Shown in pieces: positions 24,433 through 33,253 of a stretch of DNA of 64,000 nucleotides. Source of the DNA: Planctomycetota bacterium (GTDB taxonomy: Bacteria > Planctomycetota > Phycisphaerae > Phycisphaerales > UBA1924); the NCBI GenBank assembly GCA_033763975.1, contig JANRJM010000019.1, positions 1-64,000 on the forward strand, read 5' to 3'. A program made the position numbers and the translations under genes. A model generated the notes under the pieces. It was not told where the DNA came from. It saw only the letters and a program-made list of their open reading frames with translations, and ran no database searches. The stretch's first letter is position 1; each line of letters starts with the position of its first letter.

Positions 24433-25521
24433 ATGCACACCAGCGCTCCCGCCTCCACGCCGGTCGAGGTCGCGTCACCGACCGATCGGTTCGAGGGGCG
24501 TCCCGTCCGCTGCGGCGTGGTGGGGGTCGGGCGCATGGGGCGCCACCATGCCCGCGTCTACGCGAAAGACCTGGCCAACTGCACGCTCGTCGGCGTGGTA
24601 GACGCCAACGCCGAGCGCCGCCAGGACCTCGCCGAGCGGTTCGGGTGCCGGGCGCTCGAACGCGTGGATCAGTTGCTCGACCTGGGCGTCGACGCGGTGA
24701 GCATCGCGACGCCCACGATCTACCACTGGGAAGCCGCCGAGCCGCTCATGAAGGCCGGGGTCGCCTGCCTGATCGAGAAGCCCCTGGCGGGCGACGTGGA
24801 CACCGCCCGGCGGCTGAAGGAACTGGCCGAGTCGACGGGTGCGTGCCTGATGGTGGGGCACATCGAGCGGTTCAACCCGGTGATGCGCGCCATGCAGAAG
24901 GCCGCGAGCCTGGGGCAGGCGATCGTCCCGCGCTTCATGCAGGTCGTGCGCGTCAGCCCGATGACGTTCCGCAGCGTGGACGTGGGCGTCGTGATGGACA
25001 TGATGATCCACGACATCGACGTGGTGCTGATGATGATGGGCGGGCGCGAGCCCGACTTCATCCGGGCCGCGGGCGTCAGCGTCGTGACGCAGCACGAGGA
25101 CCTCTGCAACGCGTGGCTGGAGTTCAACACGCCCCACGGGCGGTGCGTCGCGAACGTGACGGCCAGCCGCCTCGCGCTCAAGACCGAGCGCGTGACGCGC
25201 ATCACGGGCGAGAACGCGTACATCAAGATCGACTACGGCGCCAAGAAGGGCAACATGATCCGGCGCCTCGCGAACGAGATCCAGATGCGCGAGGTGCGCG
25301 AGCAGCTCGCGCACGGGCACGACCTCACGACGCTGAAGTGGGACCAGCTCGTGAACATCGAAGAGCTGCAGGTCGACGACGCCGAGCCGATCGTCTCCGA
25401 GCTCGCCGAGTTCATCGAGGCCGTCCGCTTCTCCCGGCGTCCGTCGATCGACGCCGAGGCCGGCTTCGCCAACGTCCGCACCGCCCAGCGCATCGTCGAG
25501 GCCATCCGGCGCACGATGTAA
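24433..25521 (+). CDS. Gfo/Idh/MocA-family oxidoreductase
   Basis: A 362-residue NAD(P)-dependent dehydrogenase. The Rossmann motif GVVGVGRMGRHHARVY lies near residue 28, the substrate-site EKPLAGD near 118, and VGHIERFNPVMRAM near 142; IHDIDVVLMMMGG marks the C-terminal sheet. The strand order and HIERFNP motif resemble WlbA/UDP-sugar oxidases and related dehydrogenases, so a sugar substrate is likely but unknown. The first 25 residues are a flexible Ala/Pro extension. It follows trxA by 58 bp. Confidence 0.87.
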   Translation: MHTSAPASTPVEVASPTDRFEGRPVRCGVVGVGRMGRHHARVYAKDLANCTLVGVVDANAERRQDLAERFGCRALERVDQLLDLGVDAVSIATPTIYHWEAAEPLMKAGVACLIEKPLAGDVDTARRLKELAESTGACLMVGHIERFNPVMRAMQKAASLGQAIVPRFMQVVRVSPMTFRSVDVGVVMDMMIHDIDVVLMMMGGREPDFIRAAGVSVVTQHEDLCNAWLEFNTPHGRCVANVTASRLALKTERVTRITGENAYIKIDYGAKKGNMIRRLANEIQMREVREQLAHGHDLTTLKWDQLVNIEELQVDDAEPIVSELAEFIEAVRFSRRPSIDAEAGFANVRTAQRIVEAIRRTM

Positions 25522-25695
25522 CGCCTCGGCCGGCGCCACTGCGAACACGCCGCGCTGTACGAGCCCGACGCGCGAGCGAGGCCCGGGAGAAAGTCTCGAG
25601 CCCGCGAGCCGGAGGGCTCCTTGCGCTCCCTGCTACCCCGGGCAGTTTCATCATCGCATTGTCATTGCGCTCGCGCACGCCGCGTCCCGGCGCGG

Positions 25696-25701
25696 TATGG
25701 T
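25696..25701 (+). promoter_or_regulatory. -10 box, leaderless spacing
   Basis: TATGGT ends 7 nt before the ATG at 25709. Confidence 0.5.
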
Positions 25702-25708
25702 CCCGCGC

Positions 25709-26455
25709 ATGAACACCACCCTCCTGCTGTGCGCCGCGGCTCTGCTCGGCGCTGCCTCGCCCGCGCCGGTCGAGCCGCTCCGCCTCGACCTGCAGTCCGT
25801 CCGCGAACTGCGACACCTCGACGTCGTCACGGCCGACGACGGCATCACCATCGGCGACCGCCCGGGCCTGTACCTCGAGTTCGCGGCGGTGCTCCCCGAG
25901 GGCGCGAAGATCCTCGACCTCGTGCAGCCCGAGAAAGTCGTCGCGACCGACGACACCGGCGCCGATCTCTCGAAGGTCGAGCCGAACTTCTGGGACAAGC
26001 TCGAGTGGCTCACCACCGGCAGCTTCGGCGATTCCAACCGCATCACGCTGAAACTGCTCCCCGCGTCGCGCGCCGCCAAGACCTGCAGCGTCTCGCTCGA
26101 GGCCAGGGCCCGCGTCAGCTACGGGCTCGAGCCCCACGACGTCGCGCCGGCCACGTCCTGGACCGCCTTCACCCACCCGCTGCTCAAGGGCGTGAAGGCC
26201 GAGTACCGCTACGAGGCGGGTGACGGCACCGCGTCGTTCCACGTCCGCCCCGCCGACGCCAAGGACCTGATCGAATCCATCGTGCCCGCCGCCGACGACG
26301 CTCAGCCGCAGGGCTACTCCGTCTCCTACGGCGACGAAGAGGCGATCTTCGGCATCGATGTCCCGGCAAAGGGCCAGAAACTCCGCCTGTTCGTGCACAA
26401 AGACCTGACGCTCATGCCCGTCGTCATCGAGCTCAAGGACCAGAAGCTCCCCTGA
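25709..26455 (+). CDS. Secreted protein of unknown function
   Basis: A 248-residue protein with a short signal peptide (MNTTLLLCAAALLGAASPAP, cleavage near residue 17-19). The mature part looks beta-rich, with alternating hydrophobic stretches, and contains TADDGITIGDRPGLYLEFAAVLPEGAKILDL-type segments at about 35-70. No known domain is recognised. Upstream (25522-25695) there is no gene. It stands alone in front of the S1 gene. Confidence 0.7.
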   Translation: MNTTLLLCAAALLGAASPAPVEPLRLDLQSVRELRHLDVVTADDGITIGDRPGLYLEFAAVLPEGAKILDLVQPEKVVATDDTGADLSKVEPNFWDKLEWLTTGSFGDSNRITLKLLPASRAAKTCSVSLEARARVSYGLEPHDVAPATSWTAFTHPLLKGVKAEYRYEAGDGTASFHVRPADAKDLIESIVPAADDAQPQGYSVSYGDEEAIFGIDVPAKGQKLRLFVHKDLTLMPVVIELKDQKLP

Positions 26456-26546
26456 GACCACGCCGGATCGGCCGGCTTATGGGGGCGAGCGCGTCCCATA
26501 GGCCGCCCCCCGGGCGTGAATTTGTGGGCGACCGCCGGGATTGGTG

Positions 26547-26552
26547 TACACT
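26547..26552 (+). promoter_or_regulatory. -10 box upstream of the S1 gene
   Basis: TACACT precedes the S1 start by 78 nt, so this gene has a real 5' leader of about 70 nt. A TTGTGG at 26522-26527 is a weak -35 candidate with a long 19-nt spacer. Confidence 0.4.
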
Positions 26553-26630
26553 CCCCTTCCCGGCGCAGCGCGAGGCCTTGGCCCGCCGGGGTCTGTTCAC
26601 CCGTTGGCCGGCCTCGAAGCTTGGGAACTC

Positions 26631-28007
26631 ATGAACTCCGAACAGCAGACCGCGTCCTCCAACCCCGTCATCACCGCCGAGATGCACGCCGAGATCGAGG
26701 CGGCGATGCGGGAACTCGAGCAGGCCAAGGCCGCCGAGGGCCCCGCGAAGAACAAGCCCCAGGCGATCCGGGGCCCGCGGGTGGTGAACGCCGGGCGCGA
26801 GCACCGGCGGGGCAAGGTCGTGGCCGTCGGCCCGTCCGACATCTTCGTGGAGTTCGGGCCCAAGGAACTGGGCATCGTCCCGCGGATGCAGTTCCCCGAA
26901 GACCAGATGCCCGTCAAGGACAGCGAGCTCGAGGTGGTCGTCGACAAGTTCGAGACCAGCGAGAACGTGTTCATCTGCTCGCGCCCCGGCGCCATCCAGA
27001 AGGCCGACTGGGAGCTGCTCGAGCCCGGGCAGGTCGTCGAAGGGCGCGTCACGGGCGTTGCGACGAAGGAGACCAAGCAGGTCGGCCTCGAACTCGAGGT
27101 CGCCGGGCACCACGCGTTCATGCCCGCCGGGCAGGTGTCGCTCGACCACGTGAAGGACCTCTCCGTGTTCGTGGGCGAGAAGATGGCCTGCACCGTCATG
27201 CGCGTCGAGCGCACCGGGCGCGGCAACATCGTCCTCTCGCGCCGTGACGTCCTCGTCCGCGAGCGCGCCGAGCAGGGCGAGAAGCTCAAGGAATCCCTCC
27301 ACGAGGGCCAGACGATCACCGGCGTCGTCCGCAAGATCATGGACTTCGGCGCGTTCGTCGACCTCGGCGGCGTCGACGGCCTCATCCACATCTCCGACCT
27401 CTCCTACGACCGCGTGAACTTCGGCGCCAAGAACGTCGAGAAGCACGTCAAGGAAGGCCAGCAGGTCACCGTCCGCATCCTGAAGCTCGACTGGGAAGCC
27501 AAACGCCTCAGCCTGGGCCTCAAGCAGACGCAGTCCGACCCCTTCGCCACCGCCCTCAACGAGGTCGTCGAGGGCGGCGAGGTCACCGGGCGCGTCGTCC
27601 GCATCGCCGAGTTCGGCGCCTTCGTCGAGATCGGCCCGGGCGTCGAGGGGCTCGTCCACATCTCCGAGCTCGACCACCGCCGCGTCGGCAAGGTCGACGA
27701 GGTCGTGAAGCCCGACGAGATCGTCCGCGCCAAGGTCCTCAAGATCGACAAGGACAACCGGCGCGTCAGCCTCTCCATCAAGGCCTTGAAGCCCCTCCCC
27801 GAACTCCAGATCGGCGGCGGCGGCGGCGGAGGTGGGGGCGGGGGTGGTGGGGGCGGCGGGGGTCGCGGCGGCAAGGACCGCAAGAACGCGCCCGGACGTT
27901 CCATCGAAGAGATCCAGAAGGAAACCCCCGCGCTGCGACGCATGCGCGAGAAGGCCAAGCAGATGCAGTTCAAGGGTGGTCTGGGCGACCTCGGCCGCTT
28001 CGGCTGA
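26631..28007 (+). CDS. rpsA: 30S ribosomal protein S1 homologue with four S1 domains
   Basis: A 458-residue protein with four S1 RNA-binding repeats: a degenerate first (about 57-110), a second (VVEGRVTGVATKET, about 125-195), and two canonical ones (ITGVVRKIMDFGAFVDLGG, about 225; VTGRVVRIAEFGAFVEIGP, about 318), with HISDL and HISEL ends. It helps mRNA reach the 30S subunit. After the last repeat comes a run of 17 glycines (27813-27863), a basic patch and a helical end. Four repeats is fewer than the six of Enterobacteria. ATG 26631 begins the acidic N-terminus; the upstream in-frame extension is not supported. Confidence 0.9.
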   Translation: MNSEQQTASSNPVITAEMHAEIEAAMRELEQAKAAEGPAKNKPQAIRGPRVVNAGREHRRGKVVAVGPSDIFVEFGPKELGIVPRMQFPEDQMPVKDSELEVVVDKFETSENVFICSRPGAIQKADWELLEPGQVVEGRVTGVATKETKQVGLELEVAGHHAFMPAGQVSLDHVKDLSVFVGEKMACTVMRVERTGRGNIVLSRRDVLVRERAEQGEKLKESLHEGQTITGVVRKIMDFGAFVDLGGVDGLIHISDLSYDRVNFGAKNVEKHVKEGQQVTVRILKLDWEAKRLSLGLKQTQSDPFATALNEVVEGGEVTGRVVRIAEFGAFVEIGPGVEGLVHISELDHRRVGKVDEVVKPDEIVRAKVLKIDKDNRRVSLSIKALKPLPELQIGGGGGGGGGGGGGGGGGRGGKDRKNAPGRSIEEIQKETPALRRMREKAKQMQFKGGLGDLGRFG

Positions 28008-28094
28008 TCCCGCCTGGGCCTGGCGTCCAGCCCTCGCACCGTCGCGCCGACCCTGCGCCGGGCGTCCGCGGGCCAATCCCGGGAAAGGCCGCGC

Positions 28095-28547
28095 CTACCG
28101 CACGCCCGTCGAGCCGAACCCGCCGTCGCCGCGCTGCGTGCTGCCCAGGTCGTCCGTCTCGCGTACGTCGCAGCGCGTGACCGGCGCGATGACCAGTTGG
28201 GCCACGCGCATCCCGTGCGTGACGGCGAACGCATCGCGCCCGAGGTTGACGAGCGCGACCTTCAGTTCACCCCGGTAGTCGCTGTCGATCGTCCCCGGCG
28301 CGTTCGCGACCGTCACCCCGTGCTTGGTCGCCAGCCCCGACCGCGGACGCACCTGCCCCTCGTACCCCTCGGGAATCGCCAGCGCGAGCCCTGTCGGCAC
28401 CACCACGATGGCCCCGGGCGCGAGCAGTAACTCAGACGCCGACGTCGGGAGGCACGCGGCCAGGTCCATCCCCGCGGCGCCGGGCGTCTGATACGCGGGC
28501 ACGCCCGCGCGCGGATCCAGCCGACGCACGCCGAGCACAGGCTTCAC
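28095..28547 (-). CDS. dut: Deoxyuridine 5'-triphosphate nucleotidohydrolase
   Basis: A 150-residue trimeric dUTPase converting dUTP to dUMP. All five motifs are present: [26 protein letters not shown] (catalytic Asp), GMRVAQLVI and the C-terminal [10 protein letters not shown]. The GTG start overlaps the stop of the preceding gene by 4 nt (GTGA), so the two are translationally coupled. It converges with the S1 gene with an 87-bp gap. Confidence 0.96.
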   Translation of the reverse strand: MKPVLGVRRLDPRAGVPAYQTPGAAGMDLAACLPTSASELLLAPGAIVVVPTGLALAIPEGYEGQVRPRSGLATKHGVTVANAPGTIDSDYRGELKVALVNLGRDAFAVTHGMRVAQLVIAPVTRCDVRETDDLGSTQRGDGGFGSTGVR

Positions 28548-28864
28548 GCGGTGCGCGCCGCGTAGAGGGCGGCGAGGGTCATCGGGCCGACCATGATGCG
28601 CGGCGCGTGCTCGATGTCGCCCGCGCTCACCACCTCGACCTCGGTTTCCACGTCCCGCAGCAGCCGGTCGTACGCGTCGATGGTCCGGCGCGTCGCCGCC
28701 GCCGCGTTCTCCAGGCTCGAAGCCCCGCTCACGCGCCGGTACAGATCGGCGTCGTGCGGGGCGTTCTTGGCGGCCTCGACGCTCTCCAGCAGCACGCGCA
28801 GCAACCGGCGCGCCTGCTCACGCGCCGCGTGCGCTTCCTCGATGATCCGGGTGCGATCGTTCAT
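28544..28864 (-). CDS. Small protein of unknown function, coupled to dut
   Basis: A 106-residue mostly helical protein: a charged N-terminal helix (residues 3-35), then [29 protein letters not shown], then a short beta-like end. No family recognised. It is directly upstream of dut with a 4-nt overlap. A TACTCT box on the minus strand about 50 bp upstream (near 28921-28926) may start the operon. Confidence 0.65.
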   Translation of the reverse strand: MNDRTRIIEEAHAAREQARRLLRVLLESVEAAKNAPHDADLYRRVSGASSLENAAAATRRTIDAYDRLLRDVETEVEVVSAGDIEHAPRIMVGPMTLAALYAARTA

Positions 28865-28950
28865 GAGCCGTCCTGCTCGTCGTGCGCGGAATGAGGGGAA
28901 CTCAACGCCGTTCTCACCCCTCAGAGTATCGGTAAGATTACACAAAGTTT

Positions 28951-30567
28951 CTACGCCGCGACGACCGCCGGTGTCGAGACTTTGTTCGCCTGGTGTTCGG
29001 TAACTGTCCGCACTTCCGGACGCCGCATTTCCGGCACGTGCCGCGCGATCGCCTCCACCACGCGGGCCCGTTCCGGGCTCGTCCGCACACCCGACAGCTC
29101 CGCCACCATCGCCGTCAGGTCGAACGATTCGCGCCCGGACGCCGCCAGCGCCAGGATGCCCGGGAAGGGCGTCGGCACCAGCGACTCCGCGTCGTACGCC
29201 AACTCTTCGTGCACCTTCTCGCCCGGTCGGGCGCCCGTGAACACCACGTCGATCGCCCGGCCGGAAAGACGCAGCCCCGCCGGCGCGTCCGCGTCGGCGC
29301 CCGGCAGGCGCGCATCGAACCCGTGCAGCATCACAAACCGGCGCGCCAAGTCCAGGATCCGGATCGGCTCGCCCATGTCCAGCACGAAGATCGTCGGCGG
29401 CGCGCTGGTCGTCTCGTCGTGCGCGTCGATCGCCGCGGCCTGGATCACGAGCGTCGCCGCCTCGGTGATCGTCATGAAGTACCGCGTCATCTTCGGATCG
29501 GTCACCGTGATCGGCCCGCCCTCGGCGAGCTGCGCCCCCCAGATCGGCAGCACGCTGCACGCGCTGCCCAGCACGTTGCCGAAGCGCACCATCGTGAAGC
29601 TCGTCCGCCCCGCGCTGCGGTCGCGCGCCGTGCGGTTCATCCCCTGCACGTACATCTCGGCCAGGCGCTTGGTCGCGCCCATCACGCTCGTCGGGTTCAC
29701 CGCCTTGTCCGACGAGATCATCACGAACCGCTCGCACCCCGTCGCGAGGGCCGCGTCGGCCACGGACTTTGTCCCGAACAGGTTGTTCGTCAGCGCATGC
29801 GCCGGGTGGTCTTCCATCAGCGGGACGTGCTTGTGCGCCGCCGCGTGGAAGATCACGTGCGGCTTGGTCTGCACGAGGTGCCGCAGCGTCTGGTCGGCGT
29901 CGACCACATCGTGCAGCAGCGCCCGGCGCACGATGCTCGGAAAGCGGCGCGCGAGCTGACGGTCGATCTCGAACAGCGCGTTCTCCGACCGCTCCATCAG
30001 CACGAGCTCCGCCGGGCGGAACGTCGCCGCGATGCGGCAGATCTCCGAACCGATCGACCCGCCCGCGCCCGTCACCAGCACCCGCTTGCCCTCGATCACC
30101 CGCGCCACCGCGCGACGGTCGATGCCGTACGGCGTGCGCCCGACCAGTTCCATCAGGTCGAGCCCCGCCGGCTGGCCCGCCAGCGGCGCGGGCGCCCCGC
30201 CGGGGCTCGTCAGCAGGTCGGCCAGCGGCGGCACAAAGCGCTCGGGGATGCTCAGTTGGCGCAACCGCGCCCGTGTCCGCAGGGTCGGCGCCGGCATGCC
30301 CGCGGGCAGGCTCACGATCGCCGCCGACACCCGGTGCTGGGCGTGCAGGCGGGGCAGGTCGTCGATGTCGCCCCACACCGGCACGCCGTCGATCACCCCC
30401 GGCGCCGCGTCGGCGCCCTCCGCGAGCACGCACCCCGCCGGCGCGGGCCCATCCGGCTGCCGACGCAACTGCGCGAGCACCGCGCCGATGGTCTCCGGGG
30501 TTCCGATAACGACCGCGCACCGCCAGAGCGGATCGACGCGGGAAACAACGCGGGCGGGCTCCATCAC
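28951..30567 (-). CDS. Nucleotide-sugar epimerase/dehydratase (CapD/FlaA1-like), soluble form
   Basis: A 538-residue protein with a C-terminal extended SDR domain: GKRVLVTGAGGSIGSEICR (about 165), HAAAHKHVPLMEDHPAHALTNN, MISSDKAVNPTSVMGATKR (the Ser/Met/Lys-type catalytic region) and GARPGEKVHEEL. Family enzymes remove water from or epimerise UDP-GlcNAc-type sugars for surface polysaccharide. The N-terminal part has a second nucleotide-binding-like region (about 15-110) but lacks the four membrane helices usual in CapD/WbpM. A GAGAGGA Shine-Dalgarno precedes the GTG ATG start pair. Confidence 0.9.
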   Translation of the reverse strand: MMEPARVVSRVDPLWRCAVVIGTPETIGAVLAQLRRQPDGPAPAGCVLAEGADAAPGVIDGVPVWGDIDDLPRLHAQHRVSAAIVSLPAGMPAPTLRTRARLRQLSIPERFVPPLADLLTSPGGAPAPLAGQPAGLDLMELVGRTPYGIDRRAVARVIEGKRVLVTGAGGSIGSEICRIAATFRPAELVLMERSENALFEIDRQLARRFPSIVRRALLHDVVDADQTLRHLVQTKPHVIFHAAAHKHVPLMEDHPAHALTNNLFGTKSVADAALATGCERFVMISSDKAVNPTSVMGATKRLAEMYVQGMNRTARDRSAGRTSFTMVRFGNVLGSACSVLPIWGAQLAEGGPITVTDPKMTRYFMTITEAATLVIQAAAIDAHDETTSAPPTIFVLDMGEPIRILDLARRFVMLHGFDARLPGADADAPAGLRLSGRAIDVVFTGARPGEKVHEELAYDAESLVPTPFPGILALAASGRESFDLTAMVAELSGVRTSPERARVVEAIARHVPEMRRPEVRTVTEHQANKVSTPAVVAA

Positions 30568-30686
30568 GGGGATTCCTCTCTGCTTGCCGCGGTCGCGGCA
30601 CCGGGGTTATCGGTTCGCCGGGGGGGAGGCCGATACTCACACAGGCCAGAGATCGAAGCTCCCCGGGGTGAACCCCGACCGCCCCC

Positions 30687-30692
30687 TACGGT
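30687..30692 (+). promoter_or_regulatory. -10 box of ruvA, leaderless spacing
   Basis: TACGGT ends 6 nt before the ruvA ATG. Confidence 0.5.
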
Positions 30693-30698
30693 GCACCC

Positions 30699-31358
30699 AT
30701 GATCACGCGGCTGAGCGGCCAACTCGAGCGGCTCGACGGACAGAACGCCGTCATCGCCATGACCGGCGGCGACCTCGCCTACGAGGTGATGCTCCCCGGG
30801 TATCTCGCCGAACGACTCGCCGAACGCGTCGGGCAGCGCGTGACCCTCGTCACGCTCCAGCTCTTCGAGAGCCCGAACCAGGGGGCGACCTTCGTGCCCC
30901 GCCTGCTCGGGTTCGGCTCGACCGACGAACGACGCTTCTTCGAACTGTTCACCACCGTCAAGGGCATCGGCCCCCGCAAGGCCATGCGCGCCCTCGCCTC
31001 GCCCCCGGCGGCCGTCGCCGGCGCGATCGCCGCCAAGGACGCCCGGGCCCTGACCGCGCTCCCGGAGATCGGCAAGCGACTGGCCGAGACCGTCATCGCC
31101 GAACTCTCGGGCAAGGTCGAGGCGTTCCTGGGCGAGGGCGAGCGCGAGGTGCTCGAGCGTGCGGCGGCGGGCACGGGCGAACCCTCCGCGAATCCGATCC
31201 TGGCCGACGCGATCGAGGCCCTGATGGCCCTGGGCGAAAGCCGCGCGGATTCGGAGACGCTCGTCCGCCGCGCGTGCGAGCGGGCGGCGCGGCGGGAGGC
31301 CCCGCTCGACAGCGTGGAGCGTGTGCTCGACGAGGTCTTCGCCGCCAAGGCGCGGTAG
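30699..31358 (+). CDS. ruvA: Holliday junction protein RuvA
   Basis: A 219-residue protein with the three RuvA domains: N-terminal OB fold beginning MITRLSGQLERL, helix-hairpin-helix motifs (VKGIGPRKAMRALAS near 88 and LPEIGKRLAETVIAEL near 123), and a C-terminal domain for RuvB contact. It binds four-way junctions as a tetramer. RuvB and RuvC are not adjacent. The gene stops 5 bp before the end of the convergent YHS-like gene. Confidence 0.94.
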   Translation: MITRLSGQLERLDGQNAVIAMTGGDLAYEVMLPGYLAERLAERVGQRVTLVTLQLFESPNQGATFVPRLLGFGSTDERRFFELFTTVKGIGPRKAMRALASPPAAVAGAIAAKDARALTALPEIGKRLAETVIAELSGKVEAFLGEGEREVLERAAAGTGEPSANPILADAIEALMALGESRADSETLVRRACERAARREAPLDSVERVLDEVFAAKAR

Positions 31359-31363
31359 GCGGC

Positions 31364-32440
31364 TCAGGGCATCAGCGCGAACGTCCCCGGCTCGAACGCC
31401 GGGTTGATCTCGATCTCGGTGATCGTCACCTCACGGGGATTCTTGAGGACGTCCTCGCTCGTGAGCACCCAGGCGGTGGGGAGCGTCACGCCCGCGACGG
31501 TGGTGTGCCCGGTGAAGGTGCGGACCATCTCGCCCGCCAACGCGGTGCCGTCGCGCCCGCGGAACGAGAGCTGCGCCGGACGCCCGTCTGCGCCGATGGC
31601 CAGGCGCGTCGTGGCGCCGGCGATGTGCACCAGCACGTAGTCCACCGGGGTCTCGTTCACCACCCCCGCGCCGTCGGGCTTTGCCACGAACCCGGGCTCG
31701 AACCGGGCCTTCAGGATCACCATCGGCGTGTGCGCCGCGTTGCGACGGAATGCACCCGCCCGCGCGCTCGCGAACGGCTTGCGTTCCGTCGCCGTCACCT
31801 CCACGCTCCCCTCGGGCGTTGCGATCGTCGTCCACCACGAGTCGTCCCACGAGTTGCGCTGCGCGAACCGCCCGGGGAACTCGGCCGCGAAGATGTCCCG
31901 CACGTCGTACGCTTTGTCGCCGCTCTTCTGCGAGGTTCGGATCGTCTGGCGATACCCGGTGACGCCCCGCACGGCGTCGGCCCCTCCAGCCCACGCGACG
32001 AACCGGTCCACGATCGCCAGCCCCGCCGCCTGCTCCTCGGGGGTTGGCGTAGGGGCCGCGTCGGCGGTCTCGATGCAACGCGTCGGGTCCTTCAGGAACG
32101 TCGCCTTGCACCCGTCGGACGCAAAGAAGTAGATCCGCCCCGCGTGCACCGCGTACCGGCGCGCGTCGCCGAGCCCGGAGAGCGGGCCCATGCTGCCGCA
32201 CGCCCCGCCGTCCGCGACCTCGTACCGCGCGGGCGCCTTCTCGAACGCGGCCTTGTTCTGGGGCGTCGCGAACAGATAGCCCGTGCCCTCGCGCTCGACC
32301 ATGAGCTCGGGCTTGCCGGGCACCTCGCGCCCGCGAACGAGTTCCACCGGGTCTACCGGCAGCGTGCGGTTCTCCGCGCACTGGGCGTGCACGATGCCGG
32401 CGCCGGCGAGCAGGCTCACGACGAAGAGGGTGTTCCGCAT
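31364..32440 (-). CDS. Secreted protein with duplicated YHS-like segments
   Basis: A 358-residue protein with a signal peptide (about 19 residues, ending IVHAQ). Two YHS-like copies follow: VPGKPELMVEREGTGYLFATPQNKAAFEKAPARY (about 40-73) and YAVHAGRIYFFASDGCKATFLKDPTRC (about 95-121). YHS domains are often metal-associated. The remaining 230 residues are beta-rich and resemble outer-membrane-lipoprotein-sorting-like (LolA-type) folds only in general composition. Function unknown. It is divergent from the MntR gene, 45 bp between start codons, which is a hint of a metal connection but no more. Confidence 0.72.
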   Translation of the reverse strand: MRNTLFVVSLLAGAGIVHAQCAENRTLPVDPVELVRGREVPGKPELMVEREGTGYLFATPQNKAAFEKAPARYEVADGGACGSMGPLSGLGDARRYAVHAGRIYFFASDGCKATFLKDPTRCIETADAAPTPTPEEQAAGLAIVDRFVAWAGGADAVRGVTGYRQTIRTSQKSGDKAYDVRDIFAAEFPGRFAQRNSWDDSWWTTIATPEGSVEVTATERKPFASARAGAFRRNAAHTPMVILKARFEPGFVAKPDGAGVVNETPVDYVLVHIAGATTRLAIGADGRPAQLSFRGRDGTALAGEMVRTFTGHTTVAGVTLPTAWVLTSEDVLKNPREVTITEIEINPAFEPGTFALMP

Positions 32441-32446
32441 GAGCGC

Positions 32447-32452
32447 AGCCTA
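32447..32452 (-). promoter_or_regulatory. -10 box of the YHS-like gene, leaderless spacing
   Basis: On the minus strand TAGGCT ends 6 nt before ATG 32440. Confidence 0.5.
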
Positions 32453-32473
32453 TCAGACGCATGGCCGGTTCAC

Positions 32474-32479
32474 TACCAT
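32474..32479 (+). promoter_or_regulatory. -10 box of the MntR gene, leaderless spacing
   Basis: TACCAT ends 6 nt before ATG 32486. With the facing box at 32447-32452 it forms a compact divergent promoter pair in a 45-bp gap, a natural place for autoregulation by the metalloregulator. Confidence 0.5.
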
Positions 32480-32485
32480 CCGGCC

Positions 32486-33187
32486 ATGCCCAGCGCCACC
32501 GTCGAGGACTACATCAAGGCCATCTACTTTCAGCAGCGAGAATCTGCCGCGGGCGAGGCCACCGTCGTGCGATTGAGCGCCGCCCTGGGCGTCACCAAGG
32601 GCACGGTCACCTCGATGATCCACAAGCTGCGCGACGCCGAGCTCGCGACCGCCGAGCGGTACGGCGGGATCCGGCTGACGACCAAGGGGACGCGCCTGGC
32701 CCTCGACGTCATCCGGCGTCACCGGCTCATCGAGGTGTTCCTCGTGAACGTGCTGCGGTTCAACTGGTCGGAGGTGCACGAAGAGGCCGAGCGCCTCGAG
32801 CACGCCATGTCGCGCAAACTCCTCGACCGGCTCGACGCCTTCCTGGGGCACCCGGAGATGGACCCGCACGGCGACCCCATCCCCGACGCGCGAGGACGCA
32901 TCGCCGCGCCCGCCGAGATGCCGCTGCGCACCCTCGCCAAGGGCGAGCGGGGCGTGGTGTCGCGCGTGCGCGACGACGAGTCGGCGTTCCTGGAGTTCGC
33001 GGCCCGGCACGGGCTCACGCCCGGCGCGCACGTCATCGTCGTCGACGTCGTGCCCGAGGCCGAGTCGCTCCGCGTGCGACCCCGCGCCGGACGCGAGGTC
33101 GCGATGTCGTTCGGCGCGGCCGACAAGATCCTGCTCCGGCGCGAGGTTCCCCAGCGCCGGGGCACGAGTTCGACGCTGCCGCGATGA
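32486..33187 (+). CDS. DtxR/MntR-family metal-dependent repressor
   Basis: A 233-residue regulator. N-terminal winged helix: VEDYIKAIYFQQ, then VVRLSAALGVTKGTVTSMIHKLRDAELAT (recognition helix) and IRLTTKGTRLAL. The metal-binding/dimerisation domain has RRHRLIEVFL and EEAERLEHAMS with the usual His and Glu ligands, then MDPHGDPIPD. The C-terminal 75 residues form an FeoA/SH3-like domain (GERGVVSRVRDDESAFLEFA). It is first in the metal-uptake locus and presumably represses it when Mn, Fe or Zn is ample. Leaderless start. Confidence 0.93.
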   Translation: MPSATVEDYIKAIYFQQRESAAGEATVVRLSAALGVTKGTVTSMIHKLRDAELATAERYGGIRLTTKGTRLALDVIRRHRLIEVFLVNVLRFNWSEVHEEAERLEHAMSRKLLDRLDAFLGHPEMDPHGDPIPDARGRIAAPAEMPLRTLAKGERGVVSRVRDDESAFLEFAARHGLTPGAHVIVVDVVPEAESLRVRPRAGREVAMSFGAADKILLRREVPQRRGTSSTLPR

Positions 33188-33253
33188 GTGTTTGACTGCT
33201 CGAACTTCACCCCGTACCATTGCCGGGGCCCCATCGGGCCCGGGAGGCGGCAT

